Assembly (NCBI GenBank): GCA_003254885.1
Contig: QANT01001133.1
Span: 62,001 to 126,000, forward strand
DNA length: 64,000 bases
Reading direction: 5' to 3'
From: Purshia tridentata
Lineage: Eukaryota; Streptophyta; Magnoliopsida; Rosales; Rosaceae
This document shows, piece after piece, positions 1 through 10,891 of the stretch (its first letter is position 1; each line of letters starts with the position of its first letter). The notes below the pieces were generated by a model. The model was not told the origin of the DNA. It did not search any database and saw only the letters and a list, made by a program, of their open reading frames with translations. The translations under genes were made by a program, and so were the position numbers.

Positions 1-46
1 AGGATGCCTAGGAAGGTGCTACATGGCTAAAAGATCATATGTAAAC

Positions 47-365
47 TTCGAAAAATTTTAATGCTAAGTTGATAATGGTTGCAACTGTCATAACGAAATA
101 TGAGTTAATTATGTATTCTCAAAGATGGTTACAAGAACCTACTGTAGAAACTTCGAAAAATTTTAATGCTAAGTTGATAATGGACCCTTTCTCCTACCTA
201 ATAAAGGAATGAAGAGTTTGAAGTGCAAGGCTTATGAACATTGTCCTACATAAGATTTCCAAATTTCCTTTATGCTCATTTTGGCAGTATTGAGGTTGCA
301 ACTGTCATGACGAAATATGAGTTAATTACGTATTCTCAAAGATGGTTACAAGAACCTACTGTAGC
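47..365. repeat. Interspersed local duplications in NF-YA intron
   Basis: The motif AAACTTCGAAAAATTTTAAT with its flank occurs at about 46-77 and again at about 148-183. A 70-base block starting TTGCAACTGTCAT and ending CCTACTGTAG occurs at about 78-147 and 295-364 with two mismatches. The order A-B-A-C-B indicates nested local duplication within the intron between exon 3 and the missing DNA-binding exons. Confidence 0.8.
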
Positions 366-777
366 ATCTGCAGCGTAATTGGAAAAAACAGCCATTTGAA
401 ACTTCCTCCAAAAATGATTTTCATGTTTTGAAGCTCCTGATAAGTGAAGGAAGCTATTATATGTGCTATCCAAGAGAAAAGGCATGCCCTTCATGATTAC
501 TATTGACTACATCAGAACAATAGTTTAATGCCAAAGTCACCATATTTTGTTCAAGATGTTGCGCAACCACATTTAAGGAATAACCAAGCCTCATTTTATT
601 ACTCATAGAATTAGAAGGTTTCATAAGAACCAACCAACCTCCACTGATATAAGTGATTTGAATTGTGGCAAATATTGGAAAGAATAGTTTTTAAGTTCCT
701 AACAATAATATAGTGCGGAAGCAAACAAATAAAAATTAGAAAAGATGTTCTAAAAGTATTCTCTTTGAAGCACTTAC

Positions 778-1580
778 CATAGCTTGTGGCCCATAAGCAG
801 CCAGTAAGCTACCCAAGTATGGTTCAGCATAGTGGAATGGAATGTGAGCCTAAATTAGTAGCCATAAAAGAATATAAGATTCCCATCCTGCCTCACAGCC
901 AGCAAAAAATACAAGCAATTATCAACTTACCATTGAGTGGCTAAAATCAAGTTGTGAGGGGAAGACAAAGTCCTGACTTGTTGCTGATGAGAGTGATTTC
1001 ATGTGGCCCCCAACAGGCTTCCCCTGTGTTTCACTATATCCTGCGCAAGAACAAAAGTAACTAAATTAGATTTTTTCTGAGTAGTTACCATTGACTTATC
1101 TCTTTCACAAAATAATTTTTTTAAGTAGTTCAATCAAAACATTAGAAGGATAAACCCATATATACAGAACATATCCACATATAAGAAACCAAACCGCTGT
1201 AGAAGCATCAATAAGAAGGCAGTTTCCAAGAGCATAGATTTGAAGGAGAAAAAAGAAGGGAAAGGAAACATAGGAAGATAAATATATCAACCTGATTGTA
1301 CCGTAACTACGCCTTGCCCACAAGGTTTGCCTTCTTTCATACTAGCCACATCAGGTTGAGATTTGCCAGTTGATTGAGTTGAGCATGAATCCTGATCTTG
1401 AAAGTGAGTTCCAGATTGCTTGGTGTTATGACAATGTTGTAGAGACACACCCATCTTCAATGCTAAACTTTTGGATATAGATGTTTCAGTAGAATTTTCC
1501 AATGACGAGGATCCAAGAATGAATGGAGAAGTCGAGTGGGCAGAACTAATACCAGAATTTTTCTTATACAAACTCTGCAT
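778..1580 (-). CDS. NF-YA: NF-YA transcription factor, 5' half (partial, runs off left edge)
   Basis: NF-YA is the sequence-specific subunit of the trimeric CCAAT-box-binding factor NF-Y in the nucleus. Three coding exons read in phase on the minus strand: 1580-1292, 1040-931 and 849-778 (157 residues), all with GT-AG borders. The start is the ATG of MQSLYKKNSG; an ATG four codons upstream at 1592 seems less likely because family members begin with MQSL/MHSL. Family-typical segments are the Gln/Ser-rich KMGVSLQHCHNTKQSG block, DFVFPSQLDFSHSM, and HIPFHYAEPYLGSLLAAYG just before the last visible donor. The conserved core with the NF-YB/NF-YC interaction helix and DNA-binding helix is not in the window, so the intron after 778 is longer than 777 bases. 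A leader acceptor at 1606 (TTTTAG) shows that the 5'UTR is split. The family assignment is firm; the paralogue number is not resolved. Confidence 0.9.
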
Positions 1581-1604
1581 TGTCTTAAACAACTACTCAG
1601 ATTT

Positions 1605-3022
1605 TCTAAAATTGTGGGGTTGAAACTTTATAGATCTTCAAATATGTTAAAAGAGGAACACCTGAACTCTTACTTATATTGCCCACTCATCAGCAACCAG
1701 GCATCCAAGTAAGTGCAAACTGCAACAGTGCTACTATATTTAAGTCAAAGACGAACAGCACCAGAAGTTGAGCTAATTTACTTTTATATAAGCAATGACA
1801 AATTGCAATAATGAGATTTAGAAATCTCAATTGAAGAGGAAAGAAGAACTATAGAACATAACTTGAGTGAACTAAGATACAGATGCAGCAGATGTATGAG
1901 CATATTACACAGAGCACACCAATTAAAAACGTCCAGGATGCTATGTAGTGGATATGAAAACTCCAGTAAGAACCATGAATGGAATTACAGGGAAATTATG
2001 TAGGGAATGACAAAAAGACATCCAAACATATTTGCGACTACATAGGATTTAGGAAGGGGCAAATACCCTCCACTACTGCAATTGCATTCATCATCTATAG
2101 TTTTCTGGATCAACTTATCCTCAGCATTGCATATCAGCTTCGCATACCTCCATCCCAGCAATTAGAATTGGCTACAAGGACCAAGCTACTATCTTGGCGA
2201 CTGTTGTGTAGTGATGATGTTCTAAGCCATAGTAATAATTTGGATATTCAAAAAGGGACAAAATCGAAATACATGAAAACACCTACTTTCCTTCGATCCT
2301 AATTTTAACATTTATATATTGAAAGACATCCAAAGCAAGGAAGACGGCATCAATCAAATCACTAGATAAACAACAGACGAGCATATATTCTGCTCCACCG
2401 CAGAAAATCAAATTTAAGTAATTAAATTGTGTTAAATATCAGGCTGCCTAAAGCAAATGAGTCCTTCATGAATTTTCTTTTAAACTCATAATTTTTAATT
2501 ATGAAATAAAAAAAACATTATAAAGAAGGAAAAAACAGGGCTGATGAATAAACTCCTTCACATGAAAACTCCATATTTTACAAGAAATCCCATCCTCAAA
2601 TTGGAAACCAGTTTATACATGCAACACCAAGAATAAAAATCTCAAACAAGAAAAAAAATAAATAATGACAATTACACTCTGAAGCCTTACCCAAAATAAG
2701 AAACCAATCATTTCAACCCAAAAAAAACTAGAAAATCAAGCTCACCATCTTAAGCTCCACATGCAAGCAAATCAAAGGCTCACTACCATACAGTAAATTC
2801 AATAATGGAGCTCGGACACAAAATAAAACGAAAGAAAATAAAATAAAACAAACCCAGTTGATGAAAAAAAAGAAGGCATGAAAAGCACAGCAAAAGGAGT
2901 GAGTAGGAGAGAGAGAGAGAGACCTTCAGAATATGGTAAAGTGAGTGGAAATAAGAAATGGGTATTCTTCTAAGCTTGAATTGTGCATGTCTTCTTCCTC
3001 CTTAAACAGCAAAAGGAGTGAG

Positions 3023-3066
<44 letters not shown>

Positions 3067-3400
3067 TCAGAATATGGTAAAGTGAGTGGAAATAAGAAAT
3101 GGGTATTCTTGTAAGCTTGAATTGTGCATGTCTTCTTCCTCCTTAAACCCACAAACTGTCTCTCTCTCTGTCTCTGTCTCTTTCACACTCTCATTTGGCT
3201 TTGGTCATTTGGGTGCAAAGGCTACATCTCCATCTCCTTAAACGACGGATTTCCTTGCATTAAACGCACTCACCAAAGTCTCAAACAAAACAATACAAAT
3301 CTCTCCTCTTCTCCTCTTCTCTCCCTTCCACCTCATCACCACCTTCACCACCTTCCCACCTTCCTCACTCCCCTTCTCTCTCTCTCTCTCTCTCTCTACT
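1605..3400 (-). other. NF-YA leader and 5'UTR intron region (inferred)
   Basis: No coding exon is seen upstream of the NF-YA start. A splice acceptor at 1606 implies a 5'UTR intron. A plausible donor, GATG followed by gtgagc, lies near 2747. The far end (3160-3400) is CT/TC-rich on the plus strand, as many plant leaders and core promoters are. It contains the tandem duplication annotated separately. Transcript ends are inference, not seen. Confidence 0.4.
2888..3148. repeat. 119-bp tandem duplication with expanded GA microsatellite
   Basis: Copy 1 (2888-3006) and copy 2 (3007-3148) share CAGCAAAAGGAGTGAGTAGG, a GA run, a block ending in GGGTATTCTT and TTGAATTGTGCATGTC almost base for base. 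They differ mainly in the length of the GA run, about 16 bases in copy 1 and about 35 in copy 2. Near identity outside the microsatellite points to a recent duplication. It sits in the presumed NF-YA leader or promoter. Confidence 0.9.
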
Positions 3401-4199
3401 TCTCCAAATAAATTAATAGTTTCTACGTGTCATTTCATTTCACTTGGGATTATTTATTCTGATTATTTTTCTTTTGTGTTTTATTTTAATGTTTTGGATA
3501 ATTTTTCCTAGTTTTGTTGTTTGCCTGTTTGGTGCTTCGTCTGTTTCCTTAGTAGTTTGGTTTTTGTCGTCTTCTGCTACGCAGTCTGACCAAAAATGCA
3601 TACCGTTGAATGCCCTTTTAGGCCTTCAGCCAGGTAACCCTGAGTAGCCGCCCTTGGATTTTTCAGCTGCTTCTCGCCCACGCGCTTCCTATGCGCGTGG
3701 AATGCAGTTCCAGATTCTGGGTCAACCATTGTATTTCTTCGGATGTCCAAATGCTCCGGTTATCAAGGAGCCGTTCGATCGCATAAAAGCCTGCTGTCAA
3801 CAACATCCAACGGTGATGTGATGATCACTTCCTCATAGACTCATGGATATAGGCAATGTAAGAGAATCAGTTGCCGTCCAGGCCGGTCCTTTATGAAGGG
3901 ACAAAATTGTAGGAGTAATAGAGGAGGGGGATGGATTGATGGCTATTAAGATTGTAGTGGACATTGTACGATTTTAAGTTGGTGTTTGTTTATTTGGAAT
4001 GAGGCTTGGAATTGAATGACCATTTTCTATGGAATGACCATTTCCATATAGTTTAAGAGAATGAAAATTTGTATTAATTGCTTTGTAACATTTCATTCTC
4101 AAATAAGATGTGAGAAATACTTATTCAATTTCTATAATTCACTTCAGTTTAGGACTTCAATTCCCAATTTCTAAACTTTGAAAATATTAAACTTCAAGT

Positions 4200-4960
4200 T
4201 CCAAAATACTCAAAATTAGGCTAAAATTCCTGAGTAATTATTCTTGAACCACTAATATCAAATACTAGACCTTGAACTCTAGACACTCTAAACTCAAACA
4301 TTGACTTCATACCCAAATCCAACGCTTTAGATTAGGGGTGAGATTTTTGACCAAAAAATTGACATAATCGATATACCGATCAAAACTGAACTGAGCGGTT
4401 TGATTATTTTTTTTTTTTTTCGGCATTGGTAGGATAACCGAACCAAACGTTTTCGGCTTCAAAAAGGTTTTTATTGTCCCAAACTGACAGTTGTCAATAC
4501 TATACAAAGAGTTCGCAAAATCCACCAAGAGCTCACCAAGTGTTTGCAAACTTCCCCAAATGATCTTCCACTTCGTGACCTCAGCCTCCTCCAGCCAATC
4601 TATCCTCACTCTCACAAAAACACTTGCTAATTCCTTCCCCTACTTGAAATTCTCAGTCTACCCCTTATGTGATTGCTAATTCCAACCAATTAGATAACGG
4701 TTTCGAAAATATCTATTACGACAGTCGTCGGTGGATAATCAATTTGAGCATATCGGTTCGATTACCCAACCCAACCCTACTTTAAATCCCATGTTCCTGA
4801 CTCTGAAAACCCAAAGCCATATGCAAAATTCGAGTCTTAGACCTTGACCTTGAATCCAAGACGTTGAGCCTTCAACTTGAGACTCAAACCTTGAGCCTTG
4901 GATTCCAGGCCTAAGTCTAGACTCCAAAGCTAAGCCTTGAGCCCTAGGTTTAGGTTGGAG
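4200..4960. repeat. Degenerate repeat region (CTTGA words, CGGT/ACCG words)
   Basis: From 4840 to 4950 the words CCTTGA, CTTGAG and CCTTGGA recur irregularly, as they do less densely at 4200-4300. Between them (4333-4760) lies sequence rich in ACCGA and CGGTT, starting near GGGGTGAG, a composition often seen in dispersed plant repeats. No terminal repeats or target duplications were found, so the family is unknown. Confidence 0.3.
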
Positions 4961-5581
4961 ATTGTTTACTAATTTTTAATACAACTTGATTTCAATTTTT
5001 AACCAAATAATAGAATCAATTATATTCTTTATTTGATTTTGTTATATTTATACAACTAAATATTTTTATTGTGCATATAATTTGCGGTGATAAAATTTTA
5101 TTGGCGAGACATTTAAGAATCAAAATTACGACAAAACTAGCAACGTGGGTAAATAATTGACAGTCTAACCAAGTCAGTGACCATAATTAAATTATGCAAC
5201 ACATTCATAGAAGCAAGGTTGCATGTTGAATACAAACCAGACGATATTTTTAAGGTTACTTAGCAAATAAATTCACCAACTACGCGCTAGGAAAGAAAGT
5301 GATGTTTTTCAGTTTTTCCATCACCTTTAGAGAAAACAAAAGGCATTAAAGGCTTAAAGGCTAAAGCACCCAAGCGAAGAAGATAAGGCAGCTCCTCACA
5401 CTTGCCCTTCCACTTGGAATTTAATACATGAGTGACATCTTCCATGGCTTCCATTAATTAATTGAATCAACTCTACTAATTGGCATCAACTCTAGTTTTA
5501 TTTTCTAATTGAGGATTACATTTGAAAGCAACTCATATAGCCTTCAAAAACCTCCAAGAGTTTCATGTTGCTGCTAATTTA

Positions 5582-5605
5582 CATATATATATATATATAT
5601 ATACT
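5582..5605. repeat. (AT)n microsatellite
   Basis: About eleven AT units directly seen in otherwise AT-rich spacer. Confidence 0.85.
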
Positions 5606-6650
5606 TCCATTATATTTTAAGCACTTGCCTTGCAATGTTTTGAATTAGTTCCAAGCTTCATTTCTTTTTTTTGTTTTTCAAATTAAAGACAAATTTTATG
5701 TAAACTTTTGTATATTGGGTTGTTTAAGTTATGAGATATATCAGAACAAAGTTATGAGGCATCTTAAATAAATGATACCAAAAGTAGAAATTAATTAATT
5801 AATATATTGTACAATCTACCAAACACAAAGTTTCAATTAAAAAAATATTATCCTGGAGTATGATAATCATGATTCAACCTAAACCACCTCCTTAATGGTT
5901 TAAAACTTATTATGATTTTATGAGAAAATTGAGAATTTATATGAAAAGTTATAGTTATTGAAATTACAATAATGGTAGGGATTTCAAATTTGTATCTTAT
6001 GTGATATTACACATGCCAGTACACATTATTCAAGATCTAAATTTGAGATACAAATTATTTAGAATCTTTAACACTGCTCTTAAAATTATAAAGTGTCTTG
6101 TAGACTTTCACCTTAACTAATATTTATCAAAATATGAATTTTGAAATGAAATTTATTAATAAATCAGTTTTAAAAACCTAACCTAGGATTAATTTTATTA
6201 TCTTTAATTACCTTGAATTGTGAGTGACATTCAAAAAAATTACATCTAATTACAGGTAGACGTTGACAACAAAGTTTCAAAATCGTATTTCCATTGATCC
6301 TTCAGTAATATTTAAATCTCGAACTATACTTATTAACACTTCAATCAAGATCAAAGAAAGACTAGAGTGCAATATTAACTTAAAAATAAAAAATAAAGAT
6401 TAATTAAATAAAACTCTCACATGCCTCAAACAGTCACACAAATAAAGTTTATCTTTAAGAAAAAAAGAGTAATAATAATATAACTCCCAAATGCCTCTCA
6501 CACAGCATAGTCACACTATGAATGTAATAGAGTTTATCCCAATCACCAACTCTTTGTGTTCAATTTTAATTGTGATGAAGAAAGCCACTAATCCATTGAA
6601 CTTTGGCATGAAGAAAATTGTTAATTACATTAATGGTCATGAAGAATTTA

Positions 6651-7130
6651 GGCAAAACTTCAATAAAGATATTTAATTATATATGTCATTTCAACGGAGT
6701 CTACGAACAACAAAATATCTCAATTAAGTATCTGAATTATAACTTTATTGAAAAAATGTACTCCGTCCATTGATTCGTTAAGAGATAGTTAAATACCAGC
6801 AATGCTTTTGCTAACAAGGATTACTTGTCAACAAGAAGAGTTGAAAAGGACCTAGAAGTACATGCAAGATTTAAGCTGATAATTCAATGTTTCAACGGCT
6901 TTATGTGTGTCTGGGTGCTTACAAACAGGTAATAGATCAATAGACATCGACAAGTAATTCTCATCAGCAAAAGTCTAGCTGGTATTTAACTATCTCTTAA
7001 CGAATCAATGGCAAAAGTATGTTTTCTCAATATAATTAGTAGATCAGGTACTTAATTGAAATATTTTGTTGTTCATAGAGTATGTTGAAATGACATATAT
7101 ATAGTTAAGTGTCTAAATTGAATTTTTGCC
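6651..7130. mobile_element. Foldback / MITE-like element with ~180-bp inverted arms
   Basis: The left arm (6651-6829) and right arm (6949-7130) are reverse complements over their whole length, with perhaps 80-85% identity by eye. Shared blocks include GATTCGTTAAGAGATAGTT, ATACCAGC and GAACAACAAAATAT. The spacer is about 119 bases with no coding potential. Long inverted arms, small size and lack of a transposase suit a non-autonomous DNA element. Target-site duplications were not resolved, so the superfamily is unknown. A transcript across it would fold into a long hairpin. Confidence 0.8.
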
Positions 7131-10100
7131 AATAATTTATAATAGATGGCACTCAATTTTCTCAAAGATATTGACTTCCAGGGTTGCAGCCTTATTTAAA
7201 TTGAGTGTGAGTGTCTTCAATTATGCATGCAGACCATTATTAGATCAAATTAATTTAATCTAATTTTCTTGAGTAAAGAAAAAGAAAGGAAGAGAGGGAC
7301 CGAGAGCAGAGATTGGCATTTATGTGAAACCATAATTTGCATCCTAGATGCGACAAACTGCAACAAAGGGCCAAGGCCATGATTGTCATTTTATTCATTA
7401 ATCAATTAATTTATTTTTCTCTGCCTTCATTGTACTAGGGGAATAATAATTACATTAAATATAAAATAAACATGGTCTTACTATCTGTTGATATATAATT
7501 ATTGCCGCTATAGCTTATAATGACAAGCATCATTTCGAAAACCATATTAAATAGAGGGGTTAATTAAGTCAAGAGATTACTAATTGTCCATCTTTGTTTC
7601 CTTAATACTCCATCTCATATATGCTATAGAACAAAATCATCAAAGAATTAAGCTGCTGGCAATGCCTCAAGTAAAATTATTAGCTATCATAAATCTTATT
7701 TTATCCAATAATTTGGCACAATAAAATTCTTATGTTGCCATATTGTAGATTTAATTGGGTCACTAATTACCATATAATATATTATATGGTAAGAGAGTAT
7801 TAATCTATTAACCACTATACATAAAAGAGGAAAATTTTATGTTGGGAATTAGCTTATATGACTCATTGGGTGAGGTTCAAACCTTCATATGGTGATGCAT
7901 AATTGAGAGTCAATCTAGATCATACAAAAAAGAAATTCACCGATCACATCAGTGATTTAAATAGTTTGAAGACCTAGCATATCAATTTTTTTTTTCATTA
8001 ACATAAAAAATATACATTCAATAGTTTAATGTTAAGCAATCTACATGAACCAAACAAGATAAACTAATACTATTCTTAATCAACTTTTAAAAATAGAACT
8101 CCATTTAAGAAATGAGGCTTGTGGGGTAATACCATCTGTCAGTTGGACAACTAATCAACACGTCCCATGCTGATTCTTTCTTCATTTGAATTTAGTATTA
8201 ATGAATTATTTGATTATTTGATTATGGGTGTTGCTATTCGGACATAATTTTTTTATTAGTAGCCTTAATAATTTAATTTAATGAAATATTAATTTTTTAT
8301 TTTATTCTAATGTGAATTGACTGTTAAGGGCAAACATTTAATTTAAAAAATTTTAAAATGCTTAACTAAACAATACCCAACACCAATATACCTAGTAACT
8401 ATGTATACCCAACATCTCCACTTGGGTTTTTCTCTCCCGCGGCTAAAACACAGACAAAAAACAAATTCACACTCAGATGGGTGGTCCCCTCTTGCACTGG
8501 CCGGTAGGCCCCACTCCTGCACCCCTCTCTCTTCTGCATCTTTGTTCCACTTCTCTGTTCCGCAATAGAAAAGCTCTCCATCTCCACTTATCTTTCCAAA
8601 ATCTCTACACAACTCTCATCTTTAAAAAACCATAAACCTCATTACACTAACATTCTATATATCAAGGCAAACAAGCATAAAATTGATGAATGGATACTCA
8701 AGTCGTGGTTTAGGAGTCTTCAAATGAGTTATTTTCATAATGCCTTCAAGTTTTAAACATTAATCAATGTGTTTGGTGGTGAACTTTGAACGGTTCTAGA
8801 TAATTTTAAAAAAAATCATATTAGACGTTGTTGCACCGAACTTCCCTATACATATTTGGCCGTGCAACACCAAACATCCGCATAGATGTTCGATGAACTA
8901 GGGCCGAACATAACCCAAATTTTTTTTTTTCCAAAACCCTCTCCATTTTGTTCAAATTCAAAATTAAACAGTTAGGATTCAAATTAATTCATCCCAAACA
9001 CAATTTATATAGCAAATAACTTACATGTGAAACCCTAAACCTAAGATTTGATTCATAAAATATTTTACTTGGTGTGGTATTGATTCAATGGTGGTGGTCG
9101 TCGTCGTTGGTAGTGTTCGGTGGTGGCGCAATTGGATCTCATGTTTTGGTGGTGGTGGTGAAGATGGAGTTGGGTGTTTATGTTGGGTATAGAAAATAGA
9201 ATAGCTTGGATGTGGCGTTGGATTTTTAGTACGGGTAATTTGAAAAATTTGTTGGGTATACTAACAAATTTTTTATCATTTTTAAGTCTTCATTTAGTAT
9301 AGAAGTGTGTTGAGTGAGGCTACTGATAAAAAAAAATTAGGTCCAAATAGAAGTAGACTTAACAAAATAATTTTGGAATATTGTTGTGGTTGTTTTTATG
9401 ACTTCTGAGTCAGCACTCCAAATCGCTTAGGCCGAAAACCTCGTATAGGGTACGATGATATCGAGACCACAATATTAGTCAAGACGGTATCATACTATCA
9501 TGAATACAACAAATGTAAGATAGAAATAGCAAAATAACAAAAATCATTAGTTCTAGCTATAAAAAAATTGTTTCACTAAATGCTGGTTTTTAGATCCCCA
9601 ATGGTAAGTTTTCTGTTTTTTTGTGACAATTAAATTTTTCGAGACAAATTATATCTTCAGCCCATTGTGAATGTGTTAAAAAAATAGTTTCTTAACTATC
9701 ACAATATGTTAAGTGAAAGTATCAAGAATTGAGAACCTGGTCATGGCTTCAGGAATAGAGTTCAAGGGACTGGACAAAATCATGCATAATATATAAAAAA
9801 TTTCATTTATCATTGTTAGTTTTTAAGTAGACAACATTGTTTAGATTTGAGACATGGGACAAACGGCTTCCTTGGAAGTACCCAAGTTGGTGTATTCACT
9901 ACTAGAGCAGAGTTCATTGTAGGAATCGGTGTTCCCATAACCTAGGAGACTTAAGACCACTAATTGATCGATATAAATTAAGAAGCCATTGTTTGCTCTA
10001 TTGTTAAAATGTAAACCCTATTGTTAAGAAGTGAATATGTAAACTCAATTACTAGGAGTTGAAAATATTTGTATGACATACCAATTTATACTTGAAAATT

Positions 10101-10401
10101 TTCCTAGAGAGCAAAAATAACGTACTTGAAAGTTTCATGTTCCCTTTCCCATATCTATAGCTTAGAGCATGACACCTAGGCTTTCAGAATCAGTATGAGT
10201 TTCTTTGACCCAAGTTCAAGAACTTACCAATTTAAGTGTTAAAATAAGAATTATCTTTTTTTAAAAAACTTCCAGCAACTACTAGATTCACCTTGTTAGG
10301 TGCTATAATTTTGAAAATCAAGGCTAGAGGCATTTTCTTTCACCGGTTTGTCAAACCGGCTTATTCTTTATGAATACCCACACTTGTTAATCATTTGCAA
10401 A

Positions 10402-10429
10402 TAATGTTCAGAAAAAAAAAAAAAAAAAA
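10402..10429. repeat. Poly-A run
   Basis: About 20 consecutive A bases preceding TAATCATCC, in the spacer downstream of the CID4 stop codon. Confidence 0.7.
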
Positions 10430-10891
10430 ATAATCATCCACGGCAGTTATTCCCAATCTTTGTGTACATTAATAATTAAATGCATTAAATTGTGGATCAA
10501 CCAAAAATAACAGACCCAACTCCACATGGATGCATACGCATAAGTCTGACAAATTGTGTAATGTGAATTAACCAGAATACATTAACCCAAACGAACAAAC
10601 TCCATAAAATATAAATGTATTGCATAAATTAAAAAAGAAGAGGCAATAGGGAATGTACTATATGATATTCAGAAAATCCAGAGTCAGTGAGTACGGGGGT
10701 TAAAGCATAGGTCACCAAGGTATATCCGGGAAGGGGTAAACTTCCCCTGGCGCACAAGGTTGAGAACAATATTGGAGGATCTCTTTGGACTGGAGCGCTC
10801 TGTTCTTTGAAAAATCGTCCCAAGAAGTCTCCAAGGAATTATTCTTTGGGTGCAAACCAGACAACCAGAATGCGTTCGTCCGACTCGATGA

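Larger units (their letters stand above)
3401..10891. other. Gene-poor spacer between NF-YA and CID4
   Basis: No coding exon could be supported. Contents seen: a region rich in CGGT/ACCG words and degenerate CTTGA repeats (4.2-4.95 kb), an (AT)n microsatellite near 5584, a foldback element (6651-7130), GGT-rich DNA near 9.08-9.18 kb and a 20-base poly-A run near 10.41 kb. Open frames at 3444, 4307, 6491 and 8343 are short and resemble no family I know. The last part (10.6-10.89 kb) probably holds the CID4 3'UTR. Confidence 0.6.

Noticed and set aside
3124-3411. Open frames over CT/GA repeats near the NF-YA leader
   Set aside because: Poly-Leu/Ser translations of microsatellites, not genes.
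9070-9190. GGT-rich stretch as a Gly-rich coding exon
   Set aside because: No open frame of useful length and no splice context; simple-sequence DNA is the better reading.
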